Of a stretch of 64,000 nucleotides of DNA, positions 45,658 to 58,151 are shown piece by piece. The translations under genes and the position numbers were made by a program. Source of the DNA: Davidsoniella eucalypti (Eukaryota; Ascomycota; Sordariomycetes; Microascales; Ceratocystidaceae); assembly GCA_004009845.1 (NCBI GenBank), contig RMBW01000084.1, positions 62,001-126,000 of the forward strand, written 5' to 3'. Each line of letters begins with the position of its first letter. Position 1 is the stretch's first letter. The notes under the pieces were generated by a model. The model did not search any database. It was not told where the DNA came from and was given only the letters and a program-made list of their open reading frames with translations.

Positions 45658-46440
45658 CGTTGTTATGTCCTGTATACGGTATATTGATATCAGAGATGGA
45701 TTGGAAAGAAAGTTGGTGGTTTTGTCGTGAAGTGTGATGTTAATGGTTGGTGAGAAGAGAGTGCTTTTCTATACATCGATGGATGAAAGGAAGAGAAAGA
45801 CAAATTTTGACGTAAATCAAATTCACATATTTGTGCTTTTCGGAGGATTGTTTGCTACTATTCTTTTCATTAGTACATATTGTCTGAATGGTAGTTGCCT
45901 ATTTATCTTGAGTGTGCACATTGCTCATATTTTGTGTTGAGGATGGCAACAACAATCTCGATTGTGTGAAATTCTGGTCTTATCATATATGGCAAGGATC
46001 TCCCATTTAGTAATCTTGGCTTGATGCCATGAAAGAAGCATCTCTTTCCCTAGAAGACGAGAAACAATAGAGCGTGAGTATATATTATAAGAATATTGAT
46101 AGCCAGATGCAATAGGCTGTAACTGGCAAAAATCGGATTATAAGGGGTATGTATATTCCTACCAGCAGGCCATCTGTTGTACGTTACTATTCTCTTAGCC
46201 GCTATATAGAATCCACTTCCAGTGTATTATGGTCTACTATTCATCGTCTTGAGTATGGCTATTATTCTCAGACTCCATTCACCATCTCTCCTATCGGGCT
46301 TATTATGTACACAAGATAGTTACCTATTTAAGCCTGACTGCCCTACATCATCATTGCGCGTGTAGATGCGCCCTCCTAACGCAGTTCTTGCTCATGTTTT
46401 TAGAGTGTGGATAAAGTGAATAATGAGGTATCATTCCCTT
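45658..46440. other. Intergenic region, no gene seen
   Basis: Upstream of the F-box-like gene and downstream of HAT2 (783 bp, AT-rich). One 68-codon frame (45734-45940) has hydrophobic content but no other support. Confidence 0.5.
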
Positions 46441-48076
46441 CTACTCGATGTCTTCCAATGGGATATCACCCTCATCTCTCATTACCAGCTGATTCGCCAC
46501 CTTCCACACTTGTAATAGGTTATCCTCGGCTGCACTAGCCACCAACCAAGGCTCGTTCTTGTTCCAACTAAAGTCAGCAAGGTGGTTTGTGTGGCCACCA
46601 TGCATGAATAGACTACATGTGTGTGGTTAGTGATCAATTATGGTTAACATCATGATGAATAGTTTGTGAACTTACAGCTCTGGAGGACCATCCTCGGCAT
46701 CTTCAGGAAGCTGCTCTTCACCGATACGCGATAGGTCCCAGAAAAGAATGCGACGGTCATAGCTTCCAGAACCCAGAATACCGGGTTCTGTAGGGTGCCA
46801 CTGAAGTGATGTGACAGCATCTTCGTGGCCAGTAAAGGTGTGAATCTTTTGCTTTATGTTGCGGATATCCCAAAGGCCGATAGTTTTGTCACCCGAGGCC
46901 GTTGCAACAAGTACCTCTTGATGGGGATTCCAAGCCAAAGCATTGATAGCATCAACATGGCCACCGGACGCTGTGAGGGCACACTTCGAGGTTGATGGCT
47001 CGCGTAGGTCGATAATCTTCAAGGTAAGATCATCTGAAACGGTGCCAATGAAGTTCTTGACAATAGGGTGGAACTGAACATCGTTAACAATGCTATCGTG
47101 GTGAGTGTAACGCTTCTTAGGCTTCAGGATAGAGTTTCCGGCAGTATAGTCATTCAGATCCCTATAAGAACCAAAGTTAGTACACAAGATCTCCATTCAA
47201 AAATGATGGGAGAAAGACATGTTGCAATCAAGACGTACCAAAGACACATAGTCTTATCCTCGCTACCGGTTGCTAGAACACCCATATCATGGGGATTCCA
47301 GCAGAGGCCAAAGCCTTCACCATCGTGACCATGTAATTCGATATGCGCTTCGAGGTTAGCTCCCGGGGCAACTGAGAGCTTCGAACGATCAAAGATGAGA
47401 ACACGGCCGTCAACGGCCATCGTAGCGATTTGATCAACATTCAGCGGGTTTATGCGGGCTTTGTTCACCTCGCCAGGATGGTTGATTCTATGCACCACAG
47501 TGAACTTCATACTTGGGCTACCAGCCCGCTTTCCATAACCACCGATTTCTTCCTTATCGTCGTCATATTCCTCGGGATTTGGCGCAATCGACTTTGGGAT
47601 CTGAACTTCGGCAATCTGGACTTGGTTGGGCACATCGTTTGAGGTGTGTGTACCTATCAATAGCCGATGAGTGTTGTACGACTTGTCCTTCTCTTCCTTG
47701 ACATCAGGGAACCATTCGACGGTCAAGGTGGGCCATTCCAGCGCAGTGCTATAGTTGTGTGAGCAGTCTTGATCATAAGAGTAGGAGTAGGGTTTAGAAT
47801 AGATATAATATACCTTAGGACCATATCATAGAGAAAGGGACTGTTCTTCTTCCATGTCTTATATTCTACCCCAAGTTAGCGCCACATTTTACACAATCGA
47901 GCTCATTTCTGATAAAAAGTACCTTCATTGATGACGCGCTGGGCCTCCTGTTCCTGTTCCTCCATTGAGAGAGCGGCAGCTATCATATATTAGTTGAGTA
48001 TTCGGGTTGCGATCCATGATTTTTTGGGGGTTTTACTGTGCTCCTCTAAGCCTTCAGAAGGGGATACTGAGACCAT
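46441..48076 (-). CDS. HAT2: WD40 histone-binding protein Hat2/Msi1 (RbAp46/48)
   Basis: Six exons (48076-48037, 47979-47923, 47865-47814, 47748-47239, 47161-46676, 46612-46441) give 438 residues. The protein is a seven-bladed WD40 propeller that binds histone H4 and serves the Hat1 acetyltransferase and, as Msi1, CAF-1 and other chromatin complexes. The N-terminal helix contains INEEYKTWKKNSPFLYDMVL, the RbAp histone-binding helix. The propeller includes ALEWPTLTVEWFPD, HRINHPGEVNKARINP, LATGSEDKTMCLWDLNDYT, SDDLTLKIIDLRE, ATASGDKTIGLWDIRN, GSGSYDRRILFWDLSRIG and the end SAAEDNLLQVWKVA. The acidic PEEYDDDKEE loop is typical. All junctions keep frame. HAT2 and MSI1 subfamilies are hard to separate by eye, so the symbol is the likelier choice, not certain. 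Confidence 0.9.
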
Positions 48077-48807
48077 AGTGGATGATGAATAGCTAGAATT
48101 AAAGTGGGAGAAGATATTCGTGGATATGAAGTTTGCACCTGCAATTGGGAGTCTAAATAGTCGCTGGTGGCTCGAATAATGAGCAATGAAAAAGTATTAT
48201 GAGGTTCTGATGGGTAAAAATGTATAGAACAAGCTTGGTAAAGCTCTATAGTGAAGACGCGCTAGCGAAGTTGCTCAACGCGTTAAGTGACAGCTGACAA
48301 CAGCTGCACTGGTCACTACTAACCCGTACCCTAGTTCTCCATCCTGTGGTACTGGATGGTGGGGTGTAACTTTGACATAACGAGGCTACATAGATTGTTA
48401 AAACATGAGCAAATCATTAATCGCTGAGAAAATCGAATAAAAAAATCGAATAAGAGCATAATCAAGACATTGGAACTACATGTGTAGCAGATAGAAAAAC
48501 AATATAAACGTAATAAACCCCAAGAAAGGCCCTTTTAGCGATTTCAGCCTTGCCATTCTGCCATCTCTCACCGCCAACACAAGGCGTGGTCACACCCAAG
48601 TCTCACAACATCCCACCAAAGGAAGCTCTTCTCTGCCCTGTCATCCTTACATACCATCGTGCAACGACATCGCCATTGCAATTGTGCATTTGACATTCTC
48701 TGAGGTTTCCTAGGCAATACTGCCATTTATACGTTTCTCTTAATCACTTGATTCGCATTCGTTCGCGTCTGAAATATACACCGGCTTCGTGCTTGTAAAC
48801 CGAAACA
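48077..48807. promoter_or_regulatory. Shared divergent promoter, HAT2 / XRN1
   Basis: A 731-bp gap lies between opposite start codons. The XRN1-proximal 250 bases are pyrimidine-rich and C-rich (many CATC/CACC motifs). No specific operator could be assigned. Confidence 0.5.
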
Positions 48808-51800
48808 ATGGGGTGAGGACGGCCTTTCATAAATGATATATGCTATCCAGTTCTCTATATTCTAACCACGCACTATTTGTAGTGTTCCCAAATTCTTCAG
48901 ATGGATATCTGAACGGTATCCTGCGATCTCGCAATTGATTGCTGAGAACCGCATTCCCGAATTCGATGCTTTATATGTATGCCTAACGAACCCCGGATCA
49001 ATCGTTAACCGCCCCCCGTAAGCGAGCCGTTACTGATATTCCAATCTCTAATTTAGCTCGACATGAACGGTATCATTCATAATTGCACACATAAAGATGC
49101 TGGCGAAGATGCAACTTTCCGTCTCAGCGAGGAAGAAATGTTCATGCGTATCTTCAACTACATCGAACACTTATTCGGCAAGATCAAACCAAAGCAGCTG
49201 TTTTTCATGGCCATTGATGGTGTCGCCCCTCGTGCGAAGATGAACCAGCAGAGAGCTCGTCGTTTCCGCACAGCGCTGGACGCTGAAAAGGCCCGCGAGC
49301 AGGCCATCAAAGACGGTGTCGAAATGCCTAAAGAGGCGCCATTCGACAGCAACTGCATCACTCCTGGTATGAAATTATCTTACGCTAATAACAAAGAAAA
49401 CAAACCTCATATTCTAACGTCATTTGAAAATAGGAACCGAGTTCATGCAAAAACTATCTCACCAACTAAAGTACTTCATCAACAAGAAAGTATCTGAAGA
49501 CTCTGATTGGCAGGGATGCGAAGTCGTTCTTTCTGGCCACGAAGTTCCTGGCGAGGGAGAGCACAAGATCATGGAGTATATCCGTAATGCGAAAGCACAA
49601 CCCGGATATAACTCTAACATGCGCCACTGCCTGTACGGTCTTGATGCAGATCTAATCATGCTGGGTCTTCTCAGTCACGACCCCCACTTCTGCCTACTAC
49701 GAGAAGAGGTCACCTTTGGCCGAGCGTCCAAGAACAAGTCAAAAGAACTAGAACATCAAAGTTTCTATCTTCTTCACTTGTGTATAGTCAGAGAATACTT
49801 GGAGCTAGAGTTCAACGAATTGAAGCAACCGGGTGTTCTCAAATTCGACTTCAACTTGGAACGTGTCATTGATGACTTCATCTTGATGGCTTTCTTTGTC
49901 GGCAACGATTTCCTACCTAACCTTTCTCGTTTACACATTAACGAAGGTGCATTGGCAGCCATGTTCAGACTTTACAAGCAAGTCTTACCCACTTGTGACG
50001 GGTACATCAACGAAAACGGTGTCATTAACATCCCCCGCCTCATCAAATTGGTTGAAGAACTAGCTAAAGATGAGAAGAATCACTTTGAAGATGATGTTTC
50101 AGACGAGGGATGGTTCCAGTCCAAGAGAATGGAAGAGTCTCTTGGCTCTGCTGCCAAAACACATGGCGGCCGCCGTAAGAACAACAAACAATCTGCCTTG
50201 ACTATCACTAGTACTCAGAGAGATTTGTGGGCAGATAAGATCAAGCCGTTTGTCCAGTCACGTTCCAAGGACCCTCTGAATCTTGGCTCTAGCTTGAGCG
50301 CCGCGGATCGCACATTCGTCGAGAACGTTGCCGATAAGTTGCACATGCCTTGGTCTACTGAGGCAAATGAGTCTGAGACTCGCGATCTAATTGTGGAATT
50401 CCCTCATCGCCCCGATAACGATGACGATGCATCCGATGAAGAAGAAGGCAGTGTTGCCGTCTACCGTGTCATTAAGCAGTATGACAATGCTCACGTCACC
50501 CAGGAGACAAAGGAAGATACCGCCGTCGCATTCGAAGAAATATATCAGAAGAAGCTTCAAGGGTGGAAAACTAAATACTATCTCCAAAAGTTTCAGGAAT
50601 GGAACCCCGAAAACTACGAGCAAGAACTCACTGCTCTTTGCGAGAACTACGTCCAAGGCCTACAGTGGGTGCTGTACTACTACTACCGTGGTATTGCCTC
50701 ATGGCCTTGGTACTACCATTACCATTACTCCCCCTTGACTTCTGATATCATCAAGGGCATCAACGCTGACTTGGATTTCAAGAAGGGAGAGCCTTTCCGT
50801 CCCTTTGAACAACTAATGGGCGTGTTACCTGATCGCAGTAAGAGCATTGTACCCACTGTGTACTGGCCTCTTATGACCGACCCAAAGTCACCTATCATTG
50901 ATTTCTATCCCCGCGATTTCGAACTGGACATGAATGGTAAGAAGATGGAGTGGGAAGCCGTTGTCAAAATTCCGTTCATCGATGAAAAGCGTCTACTTGA
51001 TGCCATGGGCCCTATAAACCCTACTCTGCCCCCAGAGCAAGCGGCCCGCAACACATTTGGTGTAGCTTTGAAGTTCAGCTACTCATCAGATGCCAATTAC
51101 AAGTACTTGTCATCCATGCCAGGTGTTTTCCCCGATATCCTCAGTTGCCGCTGTGTTGAAAACATCTTTGATCTTCCCAACGTCGAGGGCCTTGAGTTCC
51201 GCGAGGGACTCATGCCTGATGCTAAAGTCAAAGAGGGGGCACTGGCTGGATTCCCATCCCTCTATACCCTTCCTAACTCTGGTGTACTAGTTGAAGGGTA
51301 TGGAGTGAACGTGTTTCAATCGGATAGTCGCAACCCTAGCATGATCATCACACTGACCGAATCCGATGCTGCTACCAAAATCGAGGCCAACAAAGCAAAG
51401 CTCGGCAAGCGTTGCTTCATCGGTTATCCTTTCCTCCAAGAAGCTCGTGTCGTCAAAGTTTCTGATGAGTTGTTCGATTATGAACTTACGCCTACCGGAG
51501 ACGTCAAACAACACCACCACAACGAACGACAGATCAACGAATGGTCTCGCGAAGCTGGCTATATCGAAAACTGGAACTCGAAGCGCATGGGCTTCGAGAT
51601 CGGTCCTGTTGAGACTCTGGTCAAGGTTGAAATGCTCAAAGGTCTCAACAAATCTAACGGTGGCGCTTTGGTCAAGGAATATGCTGAAAACCCCAGCGTT
51701 AGATCTATATACGCCGCACAGACTATCGTCGACACTGTCATAGAAGAAGACGTCCGTTTCATCGAGAAGGTAGCCCTCCCTATCACCGAAGAGTTCCCAG

Positions 51801-53179
51801 TCGGTACTCAGGGCTTTTTCCTTGGAGAATACAACTACGGACAGCCCCTCCGAGTCACAGGACATGATGACAACAAAGTCAACGCCTCTATCATGGTCCT
51901 AAAGAGTAAAGAGATTGAGTTCGGCCGACAAATCATTCATGACTACACTAGTCGCAACCGCTACACCCCTTCGTATGCAGTTGCTAAGAAGCTTAGAATC
52001 GATGCACTCGTATTGAGTAAAATCACTTCTTCATACCAAATTGAAGCTGTCGGAGGATTGCGTGTCAATTTAGGCTTGAATCTCAAGTTTGAGGGCAAAA
52101 AGCAAAAGGTCCTAGGCTATTCACAAAAGACTCAGACTGGCTGGGAGTTCAGCAATCTGGCCTTAGATCTCATTCTTAAGTATATGGTTGCATTCCCCGA
52201 CTTCTTTGCTCAAGTAGGCCGTTATGCCACACGCAGCGATGTTTCTGCCAACCAGATCTGGCCTGACAAAGATGTTGCCCAAACTCGCGTCAAGGAGATT
52301 GTCGCATGGCTCAAGAACGAAGGTATCAACAAGCTGGATCGTGTTCCTTTGGAAGCAGAACAACTTGATTCTCAAGTTGTTTCAGCTCTTGCTCAAGCCG
52401 GTATAGAAAGTGCTATTAGTCTCTGTGAAATGGTTCCGAAGAAGATTCAGAACATTCCCCGCACCGCAATTCTCAAGCCTATCGAAGCTGAGATTGTACT
52501 CGGCAACCAATATTTCCATCTGGGAGACCGTGTGATCTTTGCAGCTTCCTCCGGAAAGGTTCCTCTAGGATCTCGTGGAACCGTGGTTGGATTGAGTCGC
52601 ACTGCTACTGCAGTGCTTCTTGATGTCGTTTGGGATGTTCCTTTCATGAGTGGCTCCACCTTGAATGATCGTTGCCCCCCATTCCATGGTATGACGGTAG
52701 CTTCATGGAGTGTGTTGAACACTACTAATAAGCAAATCATATCCGGTTCCAAAGCCGCTAACAACCAGAGACCTACGAATGGAACATCCCAACCTAGACC
52801 TATGGGCTCTGAAGGCAACGTTTATAAGGATAGCCCTGCTCCCCCTCCAATTCGCGGTGGCTGGAACATCGCTGCCGGCAAACGCGGAGGTCGTGGCGGC
52901 GGCCCTCATAACAAAGGGCCCGTTCTTGAACATTCTAGCCTGGTTTACCGGCCTCATCCTAACTCCCAGACGGACAACCATGGTCGTGGTCGTGGCGGCG
53001 CCCGCGGCGGCTCTCAGAGCTCATCGCCCATGCAATCTTACAACTCTGTTCCTCCTCCCGCCAGCCTAGATGCGTCTTCCCGCGGAGGTCGTGGTGGCCG
53101 CGGTGGTGGCCGTGGTGCCAACCGCGGCAGAGGTGGTAGCCGTGGAAGAGGCGGTCGTGGTGGCCCTGCTCTGTCATAA
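48808..53179 (+). CDS. XRN1: Cytoplasmic 5'-3' exoribonuclease Xrn1 (Kem1)
   Basis: Xrn1 degrades decapped 5'-monophosphate mRNA in the cytoplasm and P-bodies. Four exons (48808-48812, 48883-48976, 49057-49366, 49434-53179) encode 1,384 residues. The first exon is only 5 nt, ATGGG, and splices to give MGVPKFFRWISERYP, the invariant Xrn1/Rat1 start. The active-site region carries LDMNGIIHNCTH (Asp35), FMAIDGVAPRAKMNQQR (Asp87), SGHEVPGEGEHKIMEYIR and YGLDADLIMLGL, then VGNDFLPNLSRLHI. The middle has the DSDW-to-linker segment and the YYYRGIASWPWYYHYHYSP block. The remaining domains (D1-D4, SH3-like near residue 1130) follow. The C-terminus is Arg/Gly-rich (repeated RGG), typical of Pezizomycotina Xrn1. 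Length is between the S. pombe and S. cerevisiae proteins. It is divergent from HAT2. Confidence 0.96.
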
Positions 53180-53890
53180 ACCATCACGGATTTTTTTTTT
53201 CTTTTTTTCGACTTGTTCTTCGCTAATTGCATATTTTGGCTTGGCGTGGCTCTCCTGTTTTGGGGTTTCCCATTGTTTCTTTATATTATTTCTAGCAGGT
53301 CTGCTGTGTACTAATATCAAATGTCACGAAAGTTACGGTTTAGGTTTCTTTATCAATTCACATAGAATCAATCTCACGGCATGGCTTCCAGGGAAACATG
53401 AAATCTTTTGGCCTACTGTGTTGGAAATTGTATCTTTCTAAGAGATACCATCATATACAACGGGGCAGCATATCATATATAGCGTTGACTATCGAGGGAA
53501 TATGGGTTACATAAATAGTATATATTGTATACATAGAGAAGTAGTCAGAGTACCATACATTCGTTTTTAGTGGATTCGTGCATTAGATAGTGAAGATATG
53601 ACCCAAATTAAACGGCAAATGGATATCTATGATATGACAGTAACAGAAGAAGAGACAACATGATGAGTTAAAATCCAGAACTCCATAGCTTGCTTGAAAA
53701 GAGGAGGGATGCTATAAAAAATGAAATAAAACTGAAAGGAAAAGAAAATAAATCGAGGAAAGAAGAAATCTATGCATATAAGAAAAAAGCTCTCATCTTA
53801 CCGAGAAGCTTATTTTTCTTCTTTCTGCACTCACCTAGCATTTAAATAGGCCTTTAGTATACATATTCTTGGTGTACCTTAATTCCTCGC
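53180..53890. other. Convergent 3' spacer
   Basis: AT-rich gap between XRN1 and the Rab gene on the other strand; 3' UTRs expected and no gene seen. Confidence 0.5.
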
Positions 53891-55359
53891 TTAGCAACAA
53901 TTTCCGCTACGTCGTCGATTATTCGTGAGCGTGAAAACTTCCTCCCATTCTCTCATCCCACCACCATTTCTTCGTCTTCTCCGAACACTTCCGGTGCCAG
54001 AAGCACCTGCGTCATCACCAGCCATGGAACTTTTGATACTTGCGCCGTCACTAGCACCGTACAGATAGCCAGTGCCATATCCATCGCCGTACTGAATACC
54101 GCTTAGCGGGTCGTCGGGGTCGATGTCGCCTAATTCGATCTTGGTGACGATCATGCGGGCTAGGCGTTCGAATACTTCGTCGACTTGGTCTCCGCTAAAT
54201 GCTGAGGCTTCTGCGACGGCTGAGACACCGACTTGTGATGCCCAGCGGTTTGCTTCGACAGCTGATACTTCGCGACCTTCCGGCGCAACTGTAGCACGAA
54301 CTGCGTTGAAGGCAGCGGTAGATGTTGGGTATGAAGTAGCAGCATTGCTGTGAAAGCCTCCATTCACACTGCCGCCGGCTACACTTGGCAGGTAATCGCC
54401 CATCATCATAGTAGAGGTGGAGGCATAACTGTTCGGAACAGTGGAAGACGGTATACTAGTGTTGTCGGGATGTACTTCAGTGGCGAGATCAAGCTTGTTG
54501 CCGACTAATAGTAAGCTGAGCTTGGGCGACGCAAGTGCGCGAGCATCATTAAGAAAGGGCTGCAATGAGTTGAAAGAAACATGTGACGTTAGATCGTAGA
54601 CGAGAATAGCGCCGGCAGCACCACGATAGTATGACCGCGAAACGGAACGGAAACGCTCGGTTCCGGCAGTGTCCCAGAGCTATTAAGACAAAAAGCGGCA
54701 ATGTCAGTATAGAGAACAAGTAATGTAGTAGAAATATAAATACATTTCAATATATGGACAGGGTACAGACTTGTAACTTTACGCGCTTGCGCCGTGCGCC
54801 GGTGCCGACTTTGATAATTTTACTAGCGAATTCAACGCCAATGGTCTGAGAAGAAAGCACGCGCCATTCGTTTTTTACAAAGCGATGTAGAAGACAGGAT
54901 CTATAGAAGAAAATATATGTGAATTAGCAACGATGACGTCAAAGAGCGCAAAACGCTTCCAGCCATCCTTATCTTGTCCTATTCTATTTAAGGGCGGGGG
55001 GCAGATCGATCCGGGGTTCGGTTTAAATGTTTAAATTTTGAAGAAAAAAAAAAGGGCGGGAGCCATATCGCTTACTTTCCAGTGCCGCTTGGGCCGAGCA
55101 GAATGATCTTGGCAAGGTAGTCGTACATGCTTCCGAGTTCCTGTAAAGAGTAGAGAAGGCGAGGGCGTCAGCTGCGTGAATATCGAGCGCGCAAAGCAGA
55201 GCAGAAGCGGGGTGTCCATTATATGGCACATATGTAGATTCACAGGCTGAAGAGCGTAGCAAGACCTGGCATCGTCGATATCGGAGTTCGGCATACCTGT
55301 TCACGAACTGTTCCGACGCTGTCATCGCTAGCGCCGGAAGAGCGCCGTGGCCTCGTCAT
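53891..55359 (-). CDS. YPT4: Ypt4/Rab4-type small GTPase with long low-complexity insert
   Basis: Four exons (55359-55297, 55140-55076, 54900-54771, 54679-53891) give 348 residues, far more than the 200-220 of usual Rabs. The G1 loop is GPSGTGKS (37-44), the switch I region is SSQTIGVEFASKIIKV, and the G3 motif is WDTAGTE (88-94). G4 is GNKLD (146-150), and G5 is probably EASAF. The canonical Gln of WDTAGQE is Thr93. A Ser/Thr/Ala-rich insert (about 155-205) separates G4 from G5, and a basic Gly-rich tail ends in GNCC, a double-Cys prenylation site. The order and sequence (YRGAAGAILVYDLTS, IDPDDPLSGIQYGD) match fungal Ypt4. The first 25 residues form an extra hydrophilic leader; Met26 is an alternative start. 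Rab4 relatives act in endosomal recycling. Confidence 0.9.
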
Positions 55360-56408
55360 AACGCACTAGAAACGAGCGGAGAGAGAAAGGTTCAATCGGT
55401 AGTTGAGATAACAGTATACGCCCGTTTTGCTGATTAACTCTCTGAGACGGACTTGGTCTGACGTGAATAAACGGTTGGAGGGTGGTGTAGTTAGTTAGGG
55501 TCTGTTCAGCTTGGCGACTAGCGTAGACAAAATCAATTGAAGTCAGACTTTGGCAAATAAAGCAAGGAGAGAAAAAATATGTATACAGGAGCGAAAACAA
55601 AGTGTTTTGGATGTCAGCCAGAGAAGCACGCGGGTGAGCCGAAAAAGAAACAATTCATTATATGAGGAATAGAAAACGAGAAAGAAAAAAACAAGGATTA
55701 AGTTTGAGATGGAAGGGAAGAAAAAGGCTATATGGAGGCTCAGCGAACTTTGTTGTTGGTTTTTTTTTAACTAGGCAGTAGAGTAACTCGGTAAACTAAA
55801 GTATAAGTTGTAAAAACCCACGAGTAGTTTGGCTGTCTTTGATTAATTCAAGCTAATATCAGATAGTTAGATAGACTGCTACAAAAAGTATAAAAAAACT
55901 ATTAAAAAAAGGCCACAGGGTATAATCAGCACCGACTTGGCTTGAGATTCCGACAACGGTCAGAACTCAGTGGTCGGGAACACAAAAGATAACTATAGCC
56001 AAGCTCTTCAGTCGGGCCATTGTCAGTCAATAGACGGTTCCGAAAATAGAGCAGAAGGCTGCCTATCGTGAGCAAAAGTGCCTGCTAGAAAGTGAAGCTT
56101 GTTGTCAGGATTGAAGGAGTACATAATGTACAAAACGGTATCAAAAACCTCAAGGCCCAAACAATCCAAAAAGCGCCCCGAGCGACATCCAGACAGGAAG
56201 CTAGTTAAATAGCTTGTCTAGTGTTGATTTTCGTCTATTTTAGGCCAGGCCTACGAACCCAATCAAGTACAGTGACAGCCCTAGTCTGAAGGAAGCATGG
56301 CTCGTAGAGTGGGACTGTCAGCTGGGTGCAGCTGCATACTGATGCTCGTCATTTGAATCCGGTTCCTGCTAAATAACAATCACTGATAGTCGTGGGTTTG
56401 ATGAGGAG

Positions 56409-56543
56409 GTTGTATTGATAATCCCATAAAGAGGAAAGAATAAATGTAAAAGTAATAGACCTAGAGAATCTCTATAATATACTCTCCCAGGTCTCCTATG
56501 TAAACCCCTATTCCTTGCAGCTCTCACTACCTCTATCACTCTC
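56409..56543 (+). repeat. Possible decayed LTR
   Basis: This stretch has a TATA-like core (TCTATAATATACTCTCCC) and C/T-rich downstream sequence, and it ends CACTCTCA. TGGTTTGTCA follows, loosely like the TGGTATCA primer site seen near 8649. The boundaries and identity are guesses. Confidence 0.2.
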
Positions 56544-57500
56544 ATGGTTTGTCATAACCTTGATAACCCTAACGATTGATACTTACTTACAATATGTATT
56601 TTGAAATATCGAACAGTGTAGCACGCATATGTAATATGAGTGATCGTCTATCTCGATTGTCATTATCATGTAGAAATCTGCATGAAATATCCTGTTGTCA
56701 CAGTCACAGCTACTGACGTACAGCCACTACTTTAAACTAATGTACATACATACATGTACGAACCATTGACAACCGACTACTAACCAAGCTGAATTTTCAT
56801 TCCTTAATATTGGCGATATGTCATCATAAAAGTATATGTGAGATTATATAACTACAGATTCTGTGTTATTATTTTGTTGTAAATACATAGAATGGCACAC
56901 CAACGAAAATGCTTATTTCCTCGCTTTTTAGAATCATTACACTTGATTTGATTTGATTTAATTATATTTAACGTCTACCTGACGCTGGATTGGATAACGG
57001 ACCGTTATTCGAAGTTGTGCCTGTATATAAAAGTTGTTTTGGCAATTTTAAAGTGTAAAGACTAGGTTGAAATGTAGCGATAAGTGCAAAGCAAAGAAAG
57101 GTAATAGTAGAGGAAAATAGTAGAAAGAAGCAGTAAAAACAATATAGAGGAAACAAGAAGAGCGAAAAAAATCCTTGTCACAGCTGTAGAACCTCCGCTA
57201 TACAAACTCGATAGCTTTGTATGTGCGGGATGACACCTAGCCTAGCCCTGAAGAACTAGTGGTCCATACCTCCTATGAGCAACAAAAACAAATACAAAAA
57301 AGCAAAAACAGCGCCTCCACAGAACTATTCCCCAACAGACAGATCCACAAAACCAACTCAGGCGGAGCTACCATCCCCACTATTTAGTGAGCCTGGCCGT
57401 AAGAAAGAAAATTTTGGCGTAATCAAGTCGGGTGCTATGGATGAAGCACAGCAACAAGATTTATGCGCTGGGGGTGGTTGGGCCGGAACCTTCCAAGAAT

Positions 57501-57660
57501 GATAGTGTAGTCAAGACTGTAAATCGTAAGACTATGTACTCGGTCGTACTGGATTTTTTTTTCAAAGTACCTAGCTTTTAAAAAAACACAGGGTCTATAT
57601 AACCCTAGTGGTCAGAGAGAGGTGACCAGGGTCACTGTTACAGGGTGTAACAACTACAAG
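57501..57660 (+). repeat. Dispersed repeat copy 2 and LTR-end-like segment
   Basis: 57501-57553 matches 16957-17010. About 80 bp further, TGTTACA GGG TGTAACA forms a perfect 7-bp inverted repeat, like LTR termini (TGTAAC...GTTACA) abutting a junction. The whole could be the 3' part of a gypsy-type LTR, but no second LTR is visible. Confidence 0.35.
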
Positions 57661-58151
57661 ATAATAAACGATGGGCGCTGTACAAGTCTTCAAGAAATGT
57701 CTAGTTTCCGCCAGTTAGAATCATTATACCTATTCCAAAGTGAACACTAGGGTTAATTAATACAAGGATCAACAGTTGTGAACATTCGGCATCTATTATC
57801 TCTCTCTCGAATGACACAAACGCAAGTTAATAGCATGACTTGCATCAGCGCTTCATGATTATTTCCTCAAAAGGCAAAAAAGCAACTATAACATCTATCT
57901 TGACAGCAATATTGGCGACGATAAACGATAAAGTAACCTGATTCAAACGTGCCTCGGCAACTAAAACTTACAAGGGCCGTCATTATTTTTTGGAGGCGAC
58001 GGGATGGCATTGTTGCACTCATTCTATTGTTCTTAAGAATGCTATGGTCTCCAAATCTTGTCTTTATTTTCCTTCATTAGATCGTGCTTCCGAAAAATTA
58101 CACCGTCGGAATAAAATCATATAATCATCACCACCAACCCACTTGCTGATA

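Larger units (their letters stand above)
55360..58151. other. Intergenic region, 2.8 kb, with repeat relics
   Basis: Contains the Rab and SDR promoters at its ends. Between them lie an LTR-like relic (about 56409-56543) and the second copy of a dispersed repeat (57501-57553). No supportable gene was found. Confidence 0.5.
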
